Shown piece by piece: positions 16,803-26,555 of a DNA stretch of 64,000 nt. The notes below the pieces were generated by a model. It saw nothing but the letters and a program-made list of their open reading frames with translations. It had not been told where the DNA came from and did no database searches. A program made the translations under genes and the position numbers. The stretch's first letter is position 1; every line of letters begins with the position of its first letter. The DNA comes from Methylocapsa palsarum (GTDB lineage Bacteria > Pseudomonadota > Alphaproteobacteria > Rhizobiales > Beijerinckiaceae): NCBI RefSeq assembly GCF_900114285.1, contig NZ_FOSN01000009.1, forward strand, positions 62,001-126,000, read 5' to 3'.

Positions 16803-19559
16803 TCACGCTCCGGCGGCGCCGATCGGATTGGCGAATGTCTCCAGCAGACGGGAGCGGATGAATTCATGTTCGATCGGCGATGTGATCTTTGCGCCGGCAA
16901 AATCAGTCACATAGAACACGTCGGCGGCTTTTTCGCCGAACGTTGCGATATGCGCCGAGCCGATGTTGAGGCCAAGCCGGGAGATCGCCGACGTCAGTTC
17001 GTAAAGCAGGCCGGGGCGGTCGAGACCGGACACTTCGACAACTGTGAAGCGACCGGACAGCGAGTTGTTGATCGAAACTTCCGGATGGACGCGGAATGAT
17101 TTTGGGATCGAGCTTGCGTAGGACGACTTCGCCGCGGCGACGATCGCGTCCATGTCGACGCCTCCCTTGAGCGCGCGCTCGATCGAATAGGCGATTCTGT
17201 CCGCTCTGCGGATTTCGTCGTCGTCATAGTCGAACGCGCGGGTTATGAAGATCGTGTTGAGCGCGACGCCGTCCGTGGTGGTGAACACCTGCGCATCGAC
17301 GATATTGGCGGACGCCGCCGCGCACGCACCCGCGATCAGCGACAACAGATGCGGATGGTCCGGCGCGATGACGGTCATCTCGGTGACGCCCCAGGACCGG
17401 TTGACCGAGACGTCGGTGACCGGGGCCGGCATCTCGACTTCGGTCATGTTGAGCAGTTTCGCGTGGAGAATTTTCTGCGGCAGATCCGCCTTGAGCCAGT
17501 AGGCTTGCGGATGGCGCGCGGCGTAGGCTTCGAAATCGAGGTCGGACCAGTTGGGCAGAGCGGAACGCAGTTCCGCGCGCGCGTCAAACACCCTTGTCTT
17601 GTGGTCGATCGTGGAATGGCCTCCGGCGAGGATGACTTCTGTCTCCCAGTAGAGCGTCCGCAAGAGGCCGCCCTTCCAGTTGTTCCAGACGCCGGGCCCG
17701 ACCGCCCGGATGTCGCAGATGGTCATGATAAAAAGCATTTTCAGGCGCTCGAGCGTCTGCACGCACTTCGCGAAAGTCGCGATCGTGGTTCGGTCGCCGA
17801 GATCGCGCCGCTGCGCCGTGTCGGACATGATCAGGTGGGTTTCGACGAGCCAGGCGACCGTCTCGGTGTCGGCGGCCGAGAGGCCGAGGCGCGGGCACAG
17901 CGCGCGCGCGACCTCCATCCCGGCGATCGAATGATCCTCCATCCGCCCCTTGGCGATGTCGTGCAGAAATAAGGCCAGCACGACCGCGGTCCGATTGCTG
18001 ATCGAGGAAACGACTTCGTTCGCAAGGGGATGTTCGTTGGGGTGGCGTTGCTTTTCGATGTCGGAGAGATTGCCGACGGCGCGCAGCAGATGTTCGTCCA
18101 CGGTGTAGTGATGGTACATATTGAACTGCATCAGCGCGACGATGCGGCCGAATTCAGGAACAAAACGGCCAAGCACGCCGGCCTCGTTCATCAGCCGCAA
18201 CACGATTTCCGGCGTGTTGCGCGACGTCAAAATCTGGAGAAAGAGCCTGTTGGCTTCAGGGTTGGCGCGCAGCCTTGCGTCAATTCGCTTCAGCGACAAC
18301 GTGACGAGTCGAGTCGCGTCCGGGTGGATCGCGAGCCCGTTTCTATCGGCGACCCAGAACAAGCGGATCAGATTGACCGGGTCGCGGGCGAAAACGTCGG
18401 GCGCCGCGACCGTCACGCGGCCATGTCCGATGGAGAAATCGCCGGTGACCGCAAACTCCTGATTGCGCGGGAAAGGCCCGAACACGCGATCGAGCATCGG
18501 GTAGGGCTTCGCCTGCTTTTCTTCCAGGGCCGCGCAGACGATCGCGGTCAGATCGCCGACGTCCTTGGCGATGAGGAAATAGTGTTTCATGAAGCGTTCG
18601 ACGCTGGCGAGGCCGTTGCGCGTCGAATATCCGAGCCGGTCGGCGATCTGGCGCTGCAGATCGAAACTCAGCCGCTCCTCGGGCCGTTCGGTGAGGAAAT
18701 GCAGGTGACAGCGCACGCGCCAGAGATATTCCTCGCAACGGCAGAACAGCCGGTATTCCGCGCGCGAGAACAGGCCGACGCCGACGAGATCTGAGGCGTC
18801 CTCCACGCGATAAACGTATTTGGCGATCCAGTAGAGGGTGTTCAGATCCCGCAGTCCGCCCTTTCCTTCCTTGACGTTCGGTTCGACAAGGTAGCGGGAG
18901 CGGCCGCGCCGCGAAATCCGGGCGTCGCGTTCGGCAAGCTTCGCCGCGACGAAGTCAGTCGCGTCGCCGCGCAGAATCTCACGGTCGAAGCGCGATTTCA
19001 TCGACTTGAAAAGACTTCTGTCGCCAAGAAGAAAGCGCGTCTCCAGAAGCGACGTCCGTATCGTCATATCGGCCTTGGCTTCGGCGACGCACTCCTCGAC
19101 CGTCCGCGTCGCGTAGCCGACTTTCTGGCCGAGGTCCCAGAGCATGTAAAGTATTGCTCCGACAACGAGTTCGCCCCGCTCGGGAGCGTCGGCGGGAATG
19201 AGGAAAAGCAGATCGATGTCCGAGCCCGGCGCAAGGGTCGCGCGGCCATAGCCCCCGACCGCCGCGATCGCGCATTCGCGAGAGGCGCCCCCGGCTGGAG
19301 CCGGATGGACGTAAGTCACGACATAATCGTGGATGGCGCGGATCAGCTCGTCTTCGATATAAGCGAGGTTGGAGGCGCACTCGAGGCCGCCGCCGTTGCT
19401 CTCCAGCGTCCGCCGCGCGATCCCCCGGCCATGGCTGAGGGACTGCCGCAGCAGCCCGAGTGCGCCCGCGCGCAAGGAATCCGTCGTCTCAGAGGGGTCA
19501 TTCTGAATTGCGTCGTGAAGCGCGGCGATTTTCGCGCGTAATGTTTCGCGGTGGAACAT
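16803..19559 (-). CDS. glnD: Bifunctional [protein-PII] uridylyltransferase / uridylyl-removing enzyme
   Basis: Senses glutamine and adds or removes UMP on PII proteins (GlnB/GlnK), the top of the nitrogen-control cascade. The 918-residue protein has the nucleotidyltransferase motif GGYGRATLAPGSDIDLLFL at about residues 102-120 (Asp114, Asp116), the C-terminal UTase region, an HD hydrolase domain with HDIAKGRMEDHS (His533-Asp534), and two ACT domains near the C-terminus that bind glutamine. The start is uncertain: ATG at 19559 is used. A TTG at 19685 with AAGGATG upstream would add 42 low-complexity residues and overlap gshB by 58 nt. It lies in the row gshB-glnD-grpE. Confidence 0.95.
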   Translation of the reverse strand: MFHRETLRAKIAALHDAIQNDPSETTDSLRAGALGLLRQSLSHGRGIARRTLESNGGGLECASNLAYIEDELIRAIHDYVVTYVHPAPAGGASRECAIAAVGGYGRATLAPGSDIDLLFLIPADAPERGELVVGAILYMLWDLGQKVGYATRTVEECVAEAKADMTIRTSLLETRFLLGDRSLFKSMKSRFDREILRGDATDFVAAKLAERDARISRRGRSRYLVEPNVKEGKGGLRDLNTLYWIAKYVYRVEDASDLVGVGLFSRAEYRLFCRCEEYLWRVRCHLHFLTERPEERLSFDLQRQIADRLGYSTRNGLASVERFMKHYFLIAKDVGDLTAIVCAALEEKQAKPYPMLDRVFGPFPRNQEFAVTGDFSIGHGRVTVAAPDVFARDPVNLIRLFWVADRNGLAIHPDATRLVTLSLKRIDARLRANPEANRLFLQILTSRNTPEIVLRLMNEAGVLGRFVPEFGRIVALMQFNMYHHYTVDEHLLRAVGNLSDIEKQRHPNEHPLANEVVSSISNRTAVVLALFLHDIAKGRMEDHSIAGMEVARALCPRLGLSAADTETVAWLVETHLIMSDTAQRRDLGDRTTIATFAKCVQTLERLKMLFIMTICDIRAVGPGVWNNWKGGLLRTLYWETEVILAGGHSTIDHKTRVFDARAELRSALPNWSDLDFEAYAARHPQAYWLKADLPQKILHAKLLNMTEVEMPAPVTDVSVNRSWGVTEMTVIAPDHPHLLSLIAGACAAASANIVDAQVFTTTDGVALNTIFITRAFDYDDDEIRRADRIAYSIERALKGGVDMDAIVAAAKSSYASSIPKSFRVHPEVSINNSLSGRFTVVEVSGLDRPGLLYELTSAISRLGLNIGSAHIATFGEKAADVFYVTDFAGAKITSPIEHEFIRSRLLETFANPIGAAGA

Positions 19560-19627
19560 GATTGCGCGGGGCGTTGGCGACCGCTTCGCTTCCCGGCGCG
19601 CCGGTTTCGCCGCCGCTTGCGCAGCGC

Positions 19628-20668
19628 TCAAAGCTTCCGCTCCTTCGTTTGCGGGCGTGCGCCACGCACCCTTCTCATGATCCAATTCGGTTTGACATCC
19701 TTTTTGCCGGGCCCCGGATGACGCGCGCTGTCGAGTTTAGCCTCGATGGCGTCCCAGGCGACGATCGCCAAATCCGGTCCGCCGAGACGCTTGATCGCTC
19801 GGATACCAGTCGGCGATGTTACGTTGATTTCGGTCAGATAGCCATCGATGACGTCGATCCCGACCAGAACAAGCCCGCGTTGTTTCAGTTCCGGTCCGAT
19901 GACCGCGCAGATTTCCTGTTCCCGGGGCGTCAGCTGGGTCGCGGCTGCGCCGCCGCCGCGCGCCATGTTCGAGCGGATGTCGTTGTCCGCGGGGACCCGG
20001 TTGACGGCTCCGGCGGCGACGCCGTCGATCAGAATGATCCTCTTGTCGCCTTCCGCGACCTGCGGCAGAAAGCGCTGGACGACCCAGGGTTCGCGGAACG
20101 TCGTCGCGAACAGGTCGTACAGCGAGCCGAAATTCGGATCCTTGCGTCCGACCTTGAACACCGCCGCGCCGCCATGGCCGTGCAGGGGCTTCATCACGAC
20201 TTCATTGTGGGCGTCGCGGAAAGCCTCGATCAGTTTTTTGTCGCGGCTGATGAGCGTTGGCGGCATCAGTTCGGGAAACTGCAGGACGAAGAGCTTTTCC
20301 GGCGCGTTGCGCACGCTCTCCGGATCATTGACGACCAGCACCTTGGGAGGGAGCATTTCAAGCAGATGCGTCGAAGTGATATAGGCGAGGTCGAACGGCG
20401 GATCCTGGCGCAGCAGAACGACGTCGAACGCGGCGAGGTCGACGGGTTTCGCCTCGCCCAGCGTAAAATGATCGCCTTCGACGTCGCGAACCGCGACCTC
20501 CGCCCCTTGCGCCACGACTCGGCCCTCATAAAGCGAAAGCTTGTCAGGGGTATAGTAGAACAGCTTGTGGCCCCGGGCCGCCGCCTCGAGCATCAGGGCG
20601 AAGGTGGAATCGCCGGCAATATTAATCTTTTCGATCGGATCCATCTGGACGGCGACGTTCAACGGCAT
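19628..20668 (-). CDS. gshB: Glutathione synthetase
   Basis: ATP-dependent joining of gamma-glutamylcysteine and glycine, the second step of glutathione synthesis in the cytosol. The 346-residue protein starts [17 protein letters not shown], the GshB opening. It contains [34 protein letters not shown] and the ATP-grasp region [15 protein letters not shown]. The end of the domain is [20 protein letters not shown]. The ATG at 20668 is where homology begins; AAGAGAG precedes it. It is upstream of glnD and downstream of the TAXI gene on the same strand. Confidence 0.96.
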   Translation of the reverse strand: MPLNVAVQMDPIEKINIAGDSTFALMLEAAARGHKLFYYTPDKLSLYEGRVVAQGAEVAVRDVEGDHFTLGEAKPVDLAAFDVVLLRQDPPFDLAYITSTHLLEMLPPKVLVVNDPESVRNAPEKLFVLQFPELMPPTLISRDKKLIEAFRDAHNEVVMKPLHGHGGAAVFKVGRKDPNFGSLYDLFATTFREPWVVQRFLPQVAEGDKRIILIDGVAAGAVNRVPADNDIRSNMARGGGAAATQLTPREQEICAVIGPELKQRGLVLVGIDVIDGYLTEINVTSPTGIRAIKRLGGPDLAIVAWDAIEAKLDSARHPGPGKKDVKPNWIMRRVRGARPQTKERKL

Positions 20669-20799
20669 GGGAGCTCTCTTCGGGCGGCATGCTTTAAGGG
20701 GGCCGCACCTTTTCTTGGCGCATGGAGGGTTGGTGGCGTCAAGTCCGGCCAAGGGGCACGGCGCTTTAAACTTAAGCGTTATAGAGCGAGACTTAAGCG

Positions 20800-22104
20800 T
20801 TACGGAACGGCGCCTTCCGCAATTCTCTGGCCGATGAGCCCGCGCTGGCGCGAAATCGCGCGCCGCGCATGATCAATGGCCACCGAAAAGGCGGTCGAGT
20901 CCGCCGCCCCGACCGCTTGCCCCTTCACAAACCAGGCGACGATCGCGTTCAGCTCCTCATCCATTTTCTGGAGTTCAGCGAGGCTTTGCGCCGAAATGGC
21001 CTTGTCGGCGATGCCGATCAAATGATCGATCCGCTGCAAATCGCTTTCGGATTTCTTCCGGTTGAAACGTCCGATGAGAAGCGCCGCCGCCGAGCCGCCG
21101 AGGCTCAGGGCCATGCCGCCTATGTACAGATATTGCTGAAAGGCGTCGAAGAAACTCTGTTCTCCCGTGTCGAGGTAAGCGGCCACGCCCGGATGAACCG
21201 GAAGGACAGGGTTTTTGGCGTCCGGGTCGGGTGCCTCGATCTGGTTCGCCAGCGGCGTTTTCGCCATCATCCCGGTCTTGGTGGTCAGGATCGACCTTAT
21301 GATCGCGCCGGCGACCGCGTCGAGCATCGTGTCGGGCGCGACAAAACGATACGAGACCGCGAGCGTCGACACCGAATCGTCTGGAACTGCTGGATGTCCG
21401 CGAAAGGCTCCGGCGGGAACATCGATCGATTCGAGTCCGGGAAATTGACGCCCGATCGCGTCCGCCTCGTCGATGGCGAGGAGAAGCGGCGTCTTTTTGG
21501 TCGCGGTTTTGATGGCGCTGACGGCGTCGGAGACTTCGCCAGGAGCCATTGGGCCGACCGCGAGGACCGCCGCCACGCGATGGTCGCGGACTGCGGCGCC
21601 GATTTCGGCGACAGGCAGAAACAGCCGCTTCACCGTTTCCGCCGGAACATTATAATAACCCAGGATCGTATCGAGCGTGCGCTCATTATAGCTTTGCAGC
21701 GGGCCGGTCAGAAGCCCGATGGTCTTGCCGGCGAGGGCGGAGACCTTGTCGATCGGCGATTTCGCGGGCGTGAGGAACGCGACCACGTCGCGGCGCAAGA
21801 TCGCGATCGTTTCCCCGTTCGCGGGAATCTCGGCGTCGCTCCGGACAATGCCGAGTTGCACGGCCCGGCTCTCGATCGCCTTGGCGCTCGCCGCCAGATC
21901 CCCGACTTCGACAAGTTTGACATGAACCCGGGGATGGGCGGCCTCCGTGACCGAGGCGAAAGCCGTGATGAAGCGGTACGCCGGGCTGCCGGGAGGGCCA
22001 ATCGTGACGCGAAGATCGGCGCGGGGCGAACCGAAATAAACCAGGGCCGCGACGGCCGCCGCGATCATCAGAACTCCGGCGATGACAAAGGGCGCGAGGC
22101 GCAT
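20800..22104 (-). CDS. TAXI-family TRAP solute-binding protein with C-terminal membrane helix
   Basis: 434-residue protein of the TRAP-transporter TAXI type. An N-terminal hydrophobic segment ([19 protein letters not shown]) anchors or exports it. The binding domain begins [16 protein letters not shown] and includes [17 protein letters not shown]. After about residue 320 comes a second membrane helix ([20 protein letters not shown]) and a roughly 80-residue soluble tail with heptad-like sequence. No TRAP membrane subunit lies nearby, so it may be a free-standing sensor or pair with a distant permease. The tail would be cytoplasmic if the N-terminus is an uncleaved anchor. The ligand is unknown. 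Confidence 0.85.
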   Translation of the reverse strand: MRLAPFVIAGVLMIAAAVAALVYFGSPRADLRVTIGPPGSPAYRFITAFASVTEAAHPRVHVKLVEVGDLAASAKAIESRAVQLGIVRSDAEIPANGETIAILRRDVVAFLTPAKSPIDKVSALAGKTIGLLTGPLQSYNERTLDTILGYYNVPAETVKRLFLPVAEIGAAVRDHRVAAVLAVGPMAPGEVSDAVSAIKTATKKTPLLLAIDEADAIGRQFPGLESIDVPAGAFRGHPAVPDDSVSTLAVSYRFVAPDTMLDAVAGAIIRSILTTKTGMMAKTPLANQIEAPDPDAKNPVLPVHPGVAAYLDTGEQSFFDAFQQYLYIGGMALSLGGSAAALLIGRFNRKKSESDLQRIDHLIGIADKAISAQSLAELQKMDEELNAIVAWFVKGQAVGAADSTAFSVAIDHARRAISRQRGLIGQRIAEGAVP

Positions 22105-22360
22105 GGCGAAACTTCCATACGAGCACAGACGGCGCCGAAGGATTTTCCGGCTGAGCGGCGCGTTCGTCTTTCAACCTCAATTCAGGCTTCAAGGCAAACC
22201 CCGCCGCCTCGATCCTCTCGTCGGCGCAGCTTCCGCCGCGAGGGCCGCAGACTTGTCTTGGCCCTTGACTTTACAGTAGAAGGTGGCGCTGGAGGCTCCG
22301 CTTCCAGATCTGGGAACGTCGGCGCAGCAAGCTGGCGCTCATATCCTAAAGGAGGAAACA

Positions 22361-22714
22361 ATGCGCAAACTTTTGCTCGCGTCCGCCATCGCGATTTCGT
22401 GCGCTCCATTCGCCCACGCGCAAACCGAACTCAACGCCTACGCCGACAAGGATGGCTATCTCGATGTTCAGGCTCTGACCTGCGCGCAGCTCGCCAACAC
22501 CTTCCAGGAAGACGCCAATTACCTGACGACCTGGTACAGCGGCTGGTACAACGGCCTCGCCAAGAAGCACTATGCGAACATTGCGCGCGGCAAGGAAGCC
22601 GAACACGAGGTTATCGTTTATTGCAAGGCCAATCCCGAGACGAAAATCATCAAGGCCATTGGCATCGTGATTGACGAAATGAGAAAGAAAAGCGGCATCG
22701 TCCTGTCGAAGTAA
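22361..22714 (+). CDS. HdeA/HdeB-like periplasmic protein
   Basis: 117-residue exported protein. The signal peptide is MRKLLLASAIAISCAPFAHA, then QTELNAY. The mature part has a conserved helix with TCAQLANTF and a second Cys in VIVYCKANPE, the two cysteines expected to form the single disulfide of HdeA/HdeB acid-stress chaperones. The ribosome-binding site (AAAGGAGGAAACA before ATG) is close to ideal, suggesting strong translation. It is followed 61 nt later by a DUF1254 gene on the same strand. An acid-protective role is inferred from the family only. Confidence 0.8.
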   Translation: MRKLLLASAIAISCAPFAHAQTELNAYADKDGYLDVQALTCAQLANTFQEDANYLTTWYSGWYNGLAKKHYANIARGKEAEHEVIVYCKANPETKIIKAIGIVIDEMRKKSGIVLSK

Positions 22715-22775
22715 CAGGCGGGCGGATTTCAATTACGGCCGGTCCAGCGCCGGCGCCGCGGCATTGGGGGGCGGG

Positions 22776-24299
22776 ATGAACAAACATTCGCTTGCGTTGA
22801 TTTTCTTGCTCTTCCATGCGGGCGCCGCCGCTCCCGCGGCGATGGCCGAGACCGCCGCTCCCCCCGCTCCGATCGCTGCGGACGAGGCTCACGCAATCGG
22901 CGTCGACGCCTATCTTTATTTCTATCCGCTGGTCACGATGGACGTGTCGCGGAAGCAATTCACCAATATCGAGCAGGGCAAGGAAATCGGGCGCGGCCCG
23001 ATGAACAGCTTCATCAACGTCCCCGAGTTTCCGGCCGCCGATTTCAGGTCCGTGGTCCGGCCAAACTTCGATACGCTCTATTCGATCGCCTGGCTCGATC
23101 TCGCCAATGAGCCGATTGTCGTTTCGGCGCCGGACACAAACGGCCGGTACTACCTGTTGCCGATGCTCGACATGTGGACCGATGTGTTCGCCTCGCCGGG
23201 CTGGCGCACCACCGGGACGCAGGCCCAGACCTTTCTTGTCGCTTCCCCAGGCTGGCGTCCCGCCCTTCGCGACAAACTGAGCGAAACCCTGAAACTGCCG
23301 AAGGGAACGCAGCGAATCGACGCGCCGACGCCCTATGTCTGGATCATCGGGCGCACGCAGACCGATGGTCCGCAGGATTATGACGCGGTTCATCAGATTC
23401 AGGCCGGCTTCAAGGTCACGCCGCTGTCGCAATGGGGCAAAAAGCCGAAACAGGCGCCCGTGAAGATCGATCCCTCGGTCGATATGAAAACGCCGCCGAA
23501 GCTGCAGGTGGACACGATGCCGGCGGCGAAATTCTACGCCTATGCGGCCGAAATCCTCAAGCTTCAGCCGCCGCATCTCACGGATCAGCCAATCCTCGCA
23601 CGGCTGAAACGGATCGGTTTCGAGGCCGGCAAGAGCTTTGATTTCGACAAGCTCGATCCGGCCGTCGCCGCAGCGCTCGCCAGCGCGCCCGCCGACGCGC
23701 AAAAACTGATGGCGTGGAAAATACCGACTATAGCGCGGGTCGTCGACGGCTGGTCCCTCAACACCGACACGATGGGCGTCTATGGCAATTATTATCTGAA
23801 GCGCGCTCTTGTCGCGCAACTCGGTCTTGGCGCGAATCTGCCCGAGGATGCCGTCTATCCGCTCAATCTTGGCGATTCCGCCGGCAAGCCTCTCGACGGA
23901 GAGAACAAATACAAGCTTCACTTCGATAAGGACTCGCTGCCGCCCGTGAACGCGTTCTGGTCGGTCACGCTCTACGACAAGGATGGGTTTCAGGTCGCCA
24001 ACCCTTTGAACCGCTTTGCTGTCAGCAGCTGGATGCCTTTCCGGAAAAATAGCGACGGTTCGCTCGATCTCTATTTTCAGAACGAAAGCCCTGGCGCCGA
24101 CGACGAGGCGAACTGGCTTCCCGCTCCCAAGGGGCCGTTCAACCTGACCATGCGCCTCTATGCGCCGAAATCCGAAGTCCTGACCGGCGTCTGGGCCCCT
24201 CCGCCCGTGACGCGGCAGGATCAGGCGGACGCCGACCCGCAGGATCAAAAAGATCAGCATTCTCCCGACGCGCAGGACGTCGAGCCCGGCGGCAAATAG
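22776..24299 (+). CDS. Exported DUF1254/DUF1214 protein
   Basis: 507-residue protein with a signal peptide (about 1-24, HSLALIFLLFHAGAAAPAAMA). The DUF1254 domain begins AHAIGVDAYLYFYPLVTMD and includes VRPNFDTLYSIAWLDL, GRYYLLPMLDMWTDVFA. The DUF1214 domain follows (PVNAFWSVTLYDKDGFQV, NPLNRFAVSS, ending in acidic DQKDQHSPDA). The family is widespread in proteobacteria; its biochemical function is not established to my knowledge. The ATG at 22776 has GGCGGG upstream. It sits downstream of the HdeA/B-like gene and is convergent with the GST gene, with a strong hairpin between. Confidence 0.88.
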   Translation: MNKHSLALIFLLFHAGAAAPAAMAETAAPPAPIAADEAHAIGVDAYLYFYPLVTMDVSRKQFTNIEQGKEIGRGPMNSFINVPEFPAADFRSVVRPNFDTLYSIAWLDLANEPIVVSAPDTNGRYYLLPMLDMWTDVFASPGWRTTGTQAQTFLVASPGWRPALRDKLSETLKLPKGTQRIDAPTPYVWIIGRTQTDGPQDYDAVHQIQAGFKVTPLSQWGKKPKQAPVKIDPSVDMKTPPKLQVDTMPAAKFYAYAAEILKLQPPHLTDQPILARLKRIGFEAGKSFDFDKLDPAVAAALASAPADAQKLMAWKIPTIARVVDGWSLNTDTMGVYGNYYLKRALVAQLGLGANLPEDAVYPLNLGDSAGKPLDGENKYKLHFDKDSLPPVNAFWSVTLYDKDGFQVANPLNRFAVSSWMPFRKNSDGSLDLYFQNESPGADDEANWLPAPKGPFNLTMRLYAPKSEVLTGVWAPPPVTRQDQADADPQDQKDQHSPDAQDVEPGGK

Positions 24300-24405
24300 T
24301 CAAACTTATGGCTCAAACTTTTGGGTCGAGCGGCGGAGCCGACCGCGCGACCGGCCGGCGGGTCTCAATCGGACCCGCGGCTGATAGGGCCAGCCGGTTC
24401 GGCTT

Positions 24406-24441
24406 GATCTTTCATGCCGGGCGCGACCGGCATGAAAGATC
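24406..24441. terminator. 15-bp perfect inverted repeat between convergent genes
   Basis: GATCTTTCATGCCGG, a 6-nt loop, and its exact complement lie between the DUF1254 stop (24299) and the GST stop (24441). The last base of the right arm is the first base of the GST stop complement. Stem length and place make a bidirectional terminator likely, although neither side has a long T tract. Confidence 0.65.
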
Positions 24442-25067
24442 TACGCCTTCGCCAATCCCTCCGCAGCCATGACGCGCTGGACGGCGGCGTCGCCGAGCAT
24501 CCGCTCCTGATGGCGCTTGATGTGGGGAAATTCGCTAAGGCCCTCCGGCAGCACCGACACGGCCCAGCGCGTCATCGGAAACAGATAGGCGTCGATGATG
24601 GTGCGCTTGTTGGCTGTGACGTAAGTGCGTTCGGATAGATGGCGCTCGAGCAAAGTCAGGTTTTTTTTCACCAGCAGCAGTCCGGCCGCGCGCACCTTGT
24701 CGAGCGCCGCCTTGTCGGTGTCGGTTGTGTAGCGGGCCGGGCTGAAAACGGGGAAGAAGGCCGGATGCAGGTCGCCGGTCAGGAAGTCCGACCAGCGCTC
24801 CAGATCGGCGGAACGGTCGAGGGTGGAATCGCTGTCGAGGCCGCAATCGGGGGCGCTGCGCGCGAGGAAACGCAAAATGGCTCCAGCCTGGGTGAGGATC
24901 ACGCCTGTTTCGATGTCGAGCGCCGGCACCGCGCCGGCCGGGTTGATCGCCCGGTAATCGGGGTCCGAGGGCTTCACCCGCTCCGTCTTGTAGGGTCGGC
25001 CGATCCATTCGAGCACGATGTGTGGGGCGAGCGAGCAGGCGCCGGGCGAATAGTAAAGCGTGTACAT
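24441..25067 (-). CDS. Glutathione S-transferase
   Basis: 208-residue cytosolic GST. The N-terminal thioredoxin-fold domain starts MYTLYYSPGACSLAPHIVLE; Ser/Cys near position 10 are of the bacterial beta-class type. GAVPALDIE provides the cis-proline loop, followed by TQAGAILRFL for glutathione binding. The C-terminal helical domain holds KRTIIDAYLFPMTRW. The ATG at 25067 follows AAGGGATGG; upstream in-frame codons lack homology. It is divergent from the coiled-coil operon, with a 20-bp direct repeat between. The substrate is unknown. Confidence 0.9.
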   Translation of the reverse strand: MYTLYYSPGACSLAPHIVLEWIGRPYKTERVKPSDPDYRAINPAGAVPALDIETGVILTQAGAILRFLARSAPDCGLDSDSTLDRSADLERWSDFLTGDLHPAFFPVFSPARYTTDTDKAALDKVRAAGLLLVKKNLTLLERHLSERTYVTANKRTIIDAYLFPMTRWAVSVLPEGLSEFPHIKRHQERMLGDAAVQRVMAAEGLAKA

Positions 25068-25376
25068 TCCATTCCATCCCTTGCTGTCGAAATCGGGAAC
25101 AGGGTTAGACCAGGGCCGGCGTCCGGTCAAAACGCGCCCGGACAACCATGAGCTCGACAATCATGAACGGGACCGGCGAGTCAGACGTATGTCGTATTTG
25201 TGCGAGTTAAGACGTATGTCGTATTTGTGAATGTAGGGCCGCATCCGACCGCGGCCGGCTCCATTTGAGGTGTTGAGGTCCGCCGCCTCCGCCCCTATGT
25301 TGCGGGGCGGCGGCGAGTCCGCTACGGGACGCTCGGATCAATAGGCCGCAATCCCGGGCGAACAGAGGAGACGAGC
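25068..25376. promoter_or_regulatory. Divergent promoter region with 20-bp direct repeats
   Basis: The region between the GST gene and the three-gene operon. It holds two copies of AGACGTATGTCGTATTTGTG at 25183-25202 and 25210-25229, 27 bp apart start to start. These are among the few AT-rich segments here and could bind a regulator of either gene set. GAGGAGACGAGC before 25377 is the ribosome-binding site of the first operon gene. Confidence 0.5.
25183..25229. repeat. Two 20-bp direct repeats
   Basis: Identical 20-mers separated by 7 bp (CGAGTTA). They lie 116 bp upstream of the GST start on one side and 148 bp upstream of the coiled-coil operon on the other. Confidence 0.8.
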
Positions 25377-26555
25377 ATGAGCGACATCGTCGTACGGACC
25401 CCGATGCAGTATCTGGACAAGGCGAATGGCGCGCTGCGCGATCTTGGCCTCCTGCCCGCGAAAACCGAAGACGCGCCGATCAACGCGCTCCTCGCCCAGA
25501 TCTCCGATCTCGAGCCGGCGAAAATCGCCGTGATCGCCAAGACGCTTGGCCAGGGCTCGCTGTTCAACGAGGTCGTCCGCGACCAGACCGCGGCGATGTC
25601 GATCGGCCAGCGGTATCAGGACATCGCCCAGAGCTTCAACTCGATCCGCGACGACGCCAAGATGATGGTCGACCAGCTCGACGACGGCAAGATCGACCTG
25701 TTCGAACGGGTGAACAATGTCTGGATGAAGATTTCGCGCGGCGACATCGCCGACCGGTTCGACAAGATCAAGGCGACCTACCTCGAAGTCACCGCGGCGA
25801 CGCGCGATCAGATCCAGCGCGAGCAGACGATCCTCAACGCCTACCGCGACTATCGCGGCGCGCTCAAGCAATCCGAGGTTCTCGCCCTCGAGGTGTTGAA
25901 GTCGGCGGAAGCGAGGCTCGAGGCCGCGAAAGCAGGCCTTAAGGAGGCCTCCGACAAGGTCGCCAACTACGCCGGAACGGAACCCGCCGAGCGCGCGGCG
26001 TTCGAACTTGAGCGCGACGAGCATTTGCGCCGTGTGCAGGACGAGGACAAGCGCTACCAGATCGCCAAGGATCTCGCCGACAATCTGACGATCGGCTACA
26101 ACACCTCTGAAGTGATCATGGCGAGGCTGATGCAGACGACCAACGCCAAGGAGCGCGTTTACGCCCAGTCGGTGAGTTTTTTCTCGACCAACGACAGCGT
26201 GTTGACCGCGCTCAAGGCGTCGTTCACGGGTCTGTTCGGCCTGCACGAGTCGACGCAGACTCTCGAGACCATGAAGGAAGGGCTATCTAAGAGCATCGAG
26301 GTTCTGGCCGAGGTCGGGGGCAAGGTGCAGGAAGCGGCGGTCAGGAGCGGCTACGGTCCGACGATCCGGGCGGATGCGGTCAAAAAACTCGTCGACAGCG
26401 TCGTCGGCTTCCAAGAGCGCTCGCTCGCGATCGTTGGCGAGATGCGCGAGATGTCGACGCGTAATTCCGAGGAGATCCGCGACGCGGTTGAGGCGGGCAA
26501 CCGCCGTATCGCCCAGCTCGTGACCGAAGGAAGGGCGCTTGGCCTCAATGGCTGA
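25377..26555 (+). CDS. Helical coiled-coil protein, remote TelA-like, operon gene 1
   Basis: 392-residue soluble, strongly helical protein with long charged coiled-coil stretches (about 130-250 and 280-385) and no signal peptide or membrane segment. Features include DDGKIDLFERVNNVWMKI and GLFGLHESTQTLETMKEGL. The second is followed by SGYGPTIRADAVKKLVDSVV. The pattern is reminiscent of tellurite-resistance TelA-like helical proteins, but the resemblance is weak and I do not claim membership. The ATG follows GAGGAGACGAGC. The last codons overlap the start of the next gene by 8 nt (ATGGCTGA), so the two are translationally coupled. I do not recognise a function. Confidence 0.75.
   Translation: MSDIVVRTPMQYLDKANGALRDLGLLPAKTEDAPINALLAQISDLEPAKIAVIAKTLGQGSLFNEVVRDQTAAMSIGQRYQDIAQSFNSIRDDAKMMVDQLDDGKIDLFERVNNVWMKISRGDIADRFDKIKATYLEVTAATRDQIQREQTILNAYRDYRGALKQSEVLALEVLKSAEARLEAAKAGLKEASDKVANYAGTEPAERAAFELERDEHLRRVQDEDKRYQIAKDLADNLTIGYNTSEVIMARLMQTTNAKERVYAQSVSFFSTNDSVLTALKASFTGLFGLHESTQTLETMKEGLSKSIEVLAEVGGKVQEAAVRSGYGPTIRADAVKKLVDSVVGFQERSLAIVGEMREMSTRNSEEIRDAVEAGNRRIAQLVTEGRALGLNG

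Noticed and set aside
22650-24260. 536-codon minus-strand frame opposite the DUF1254 gene
   Set aside because: Antisense shadow of a gene with signal peptide and family motifs.
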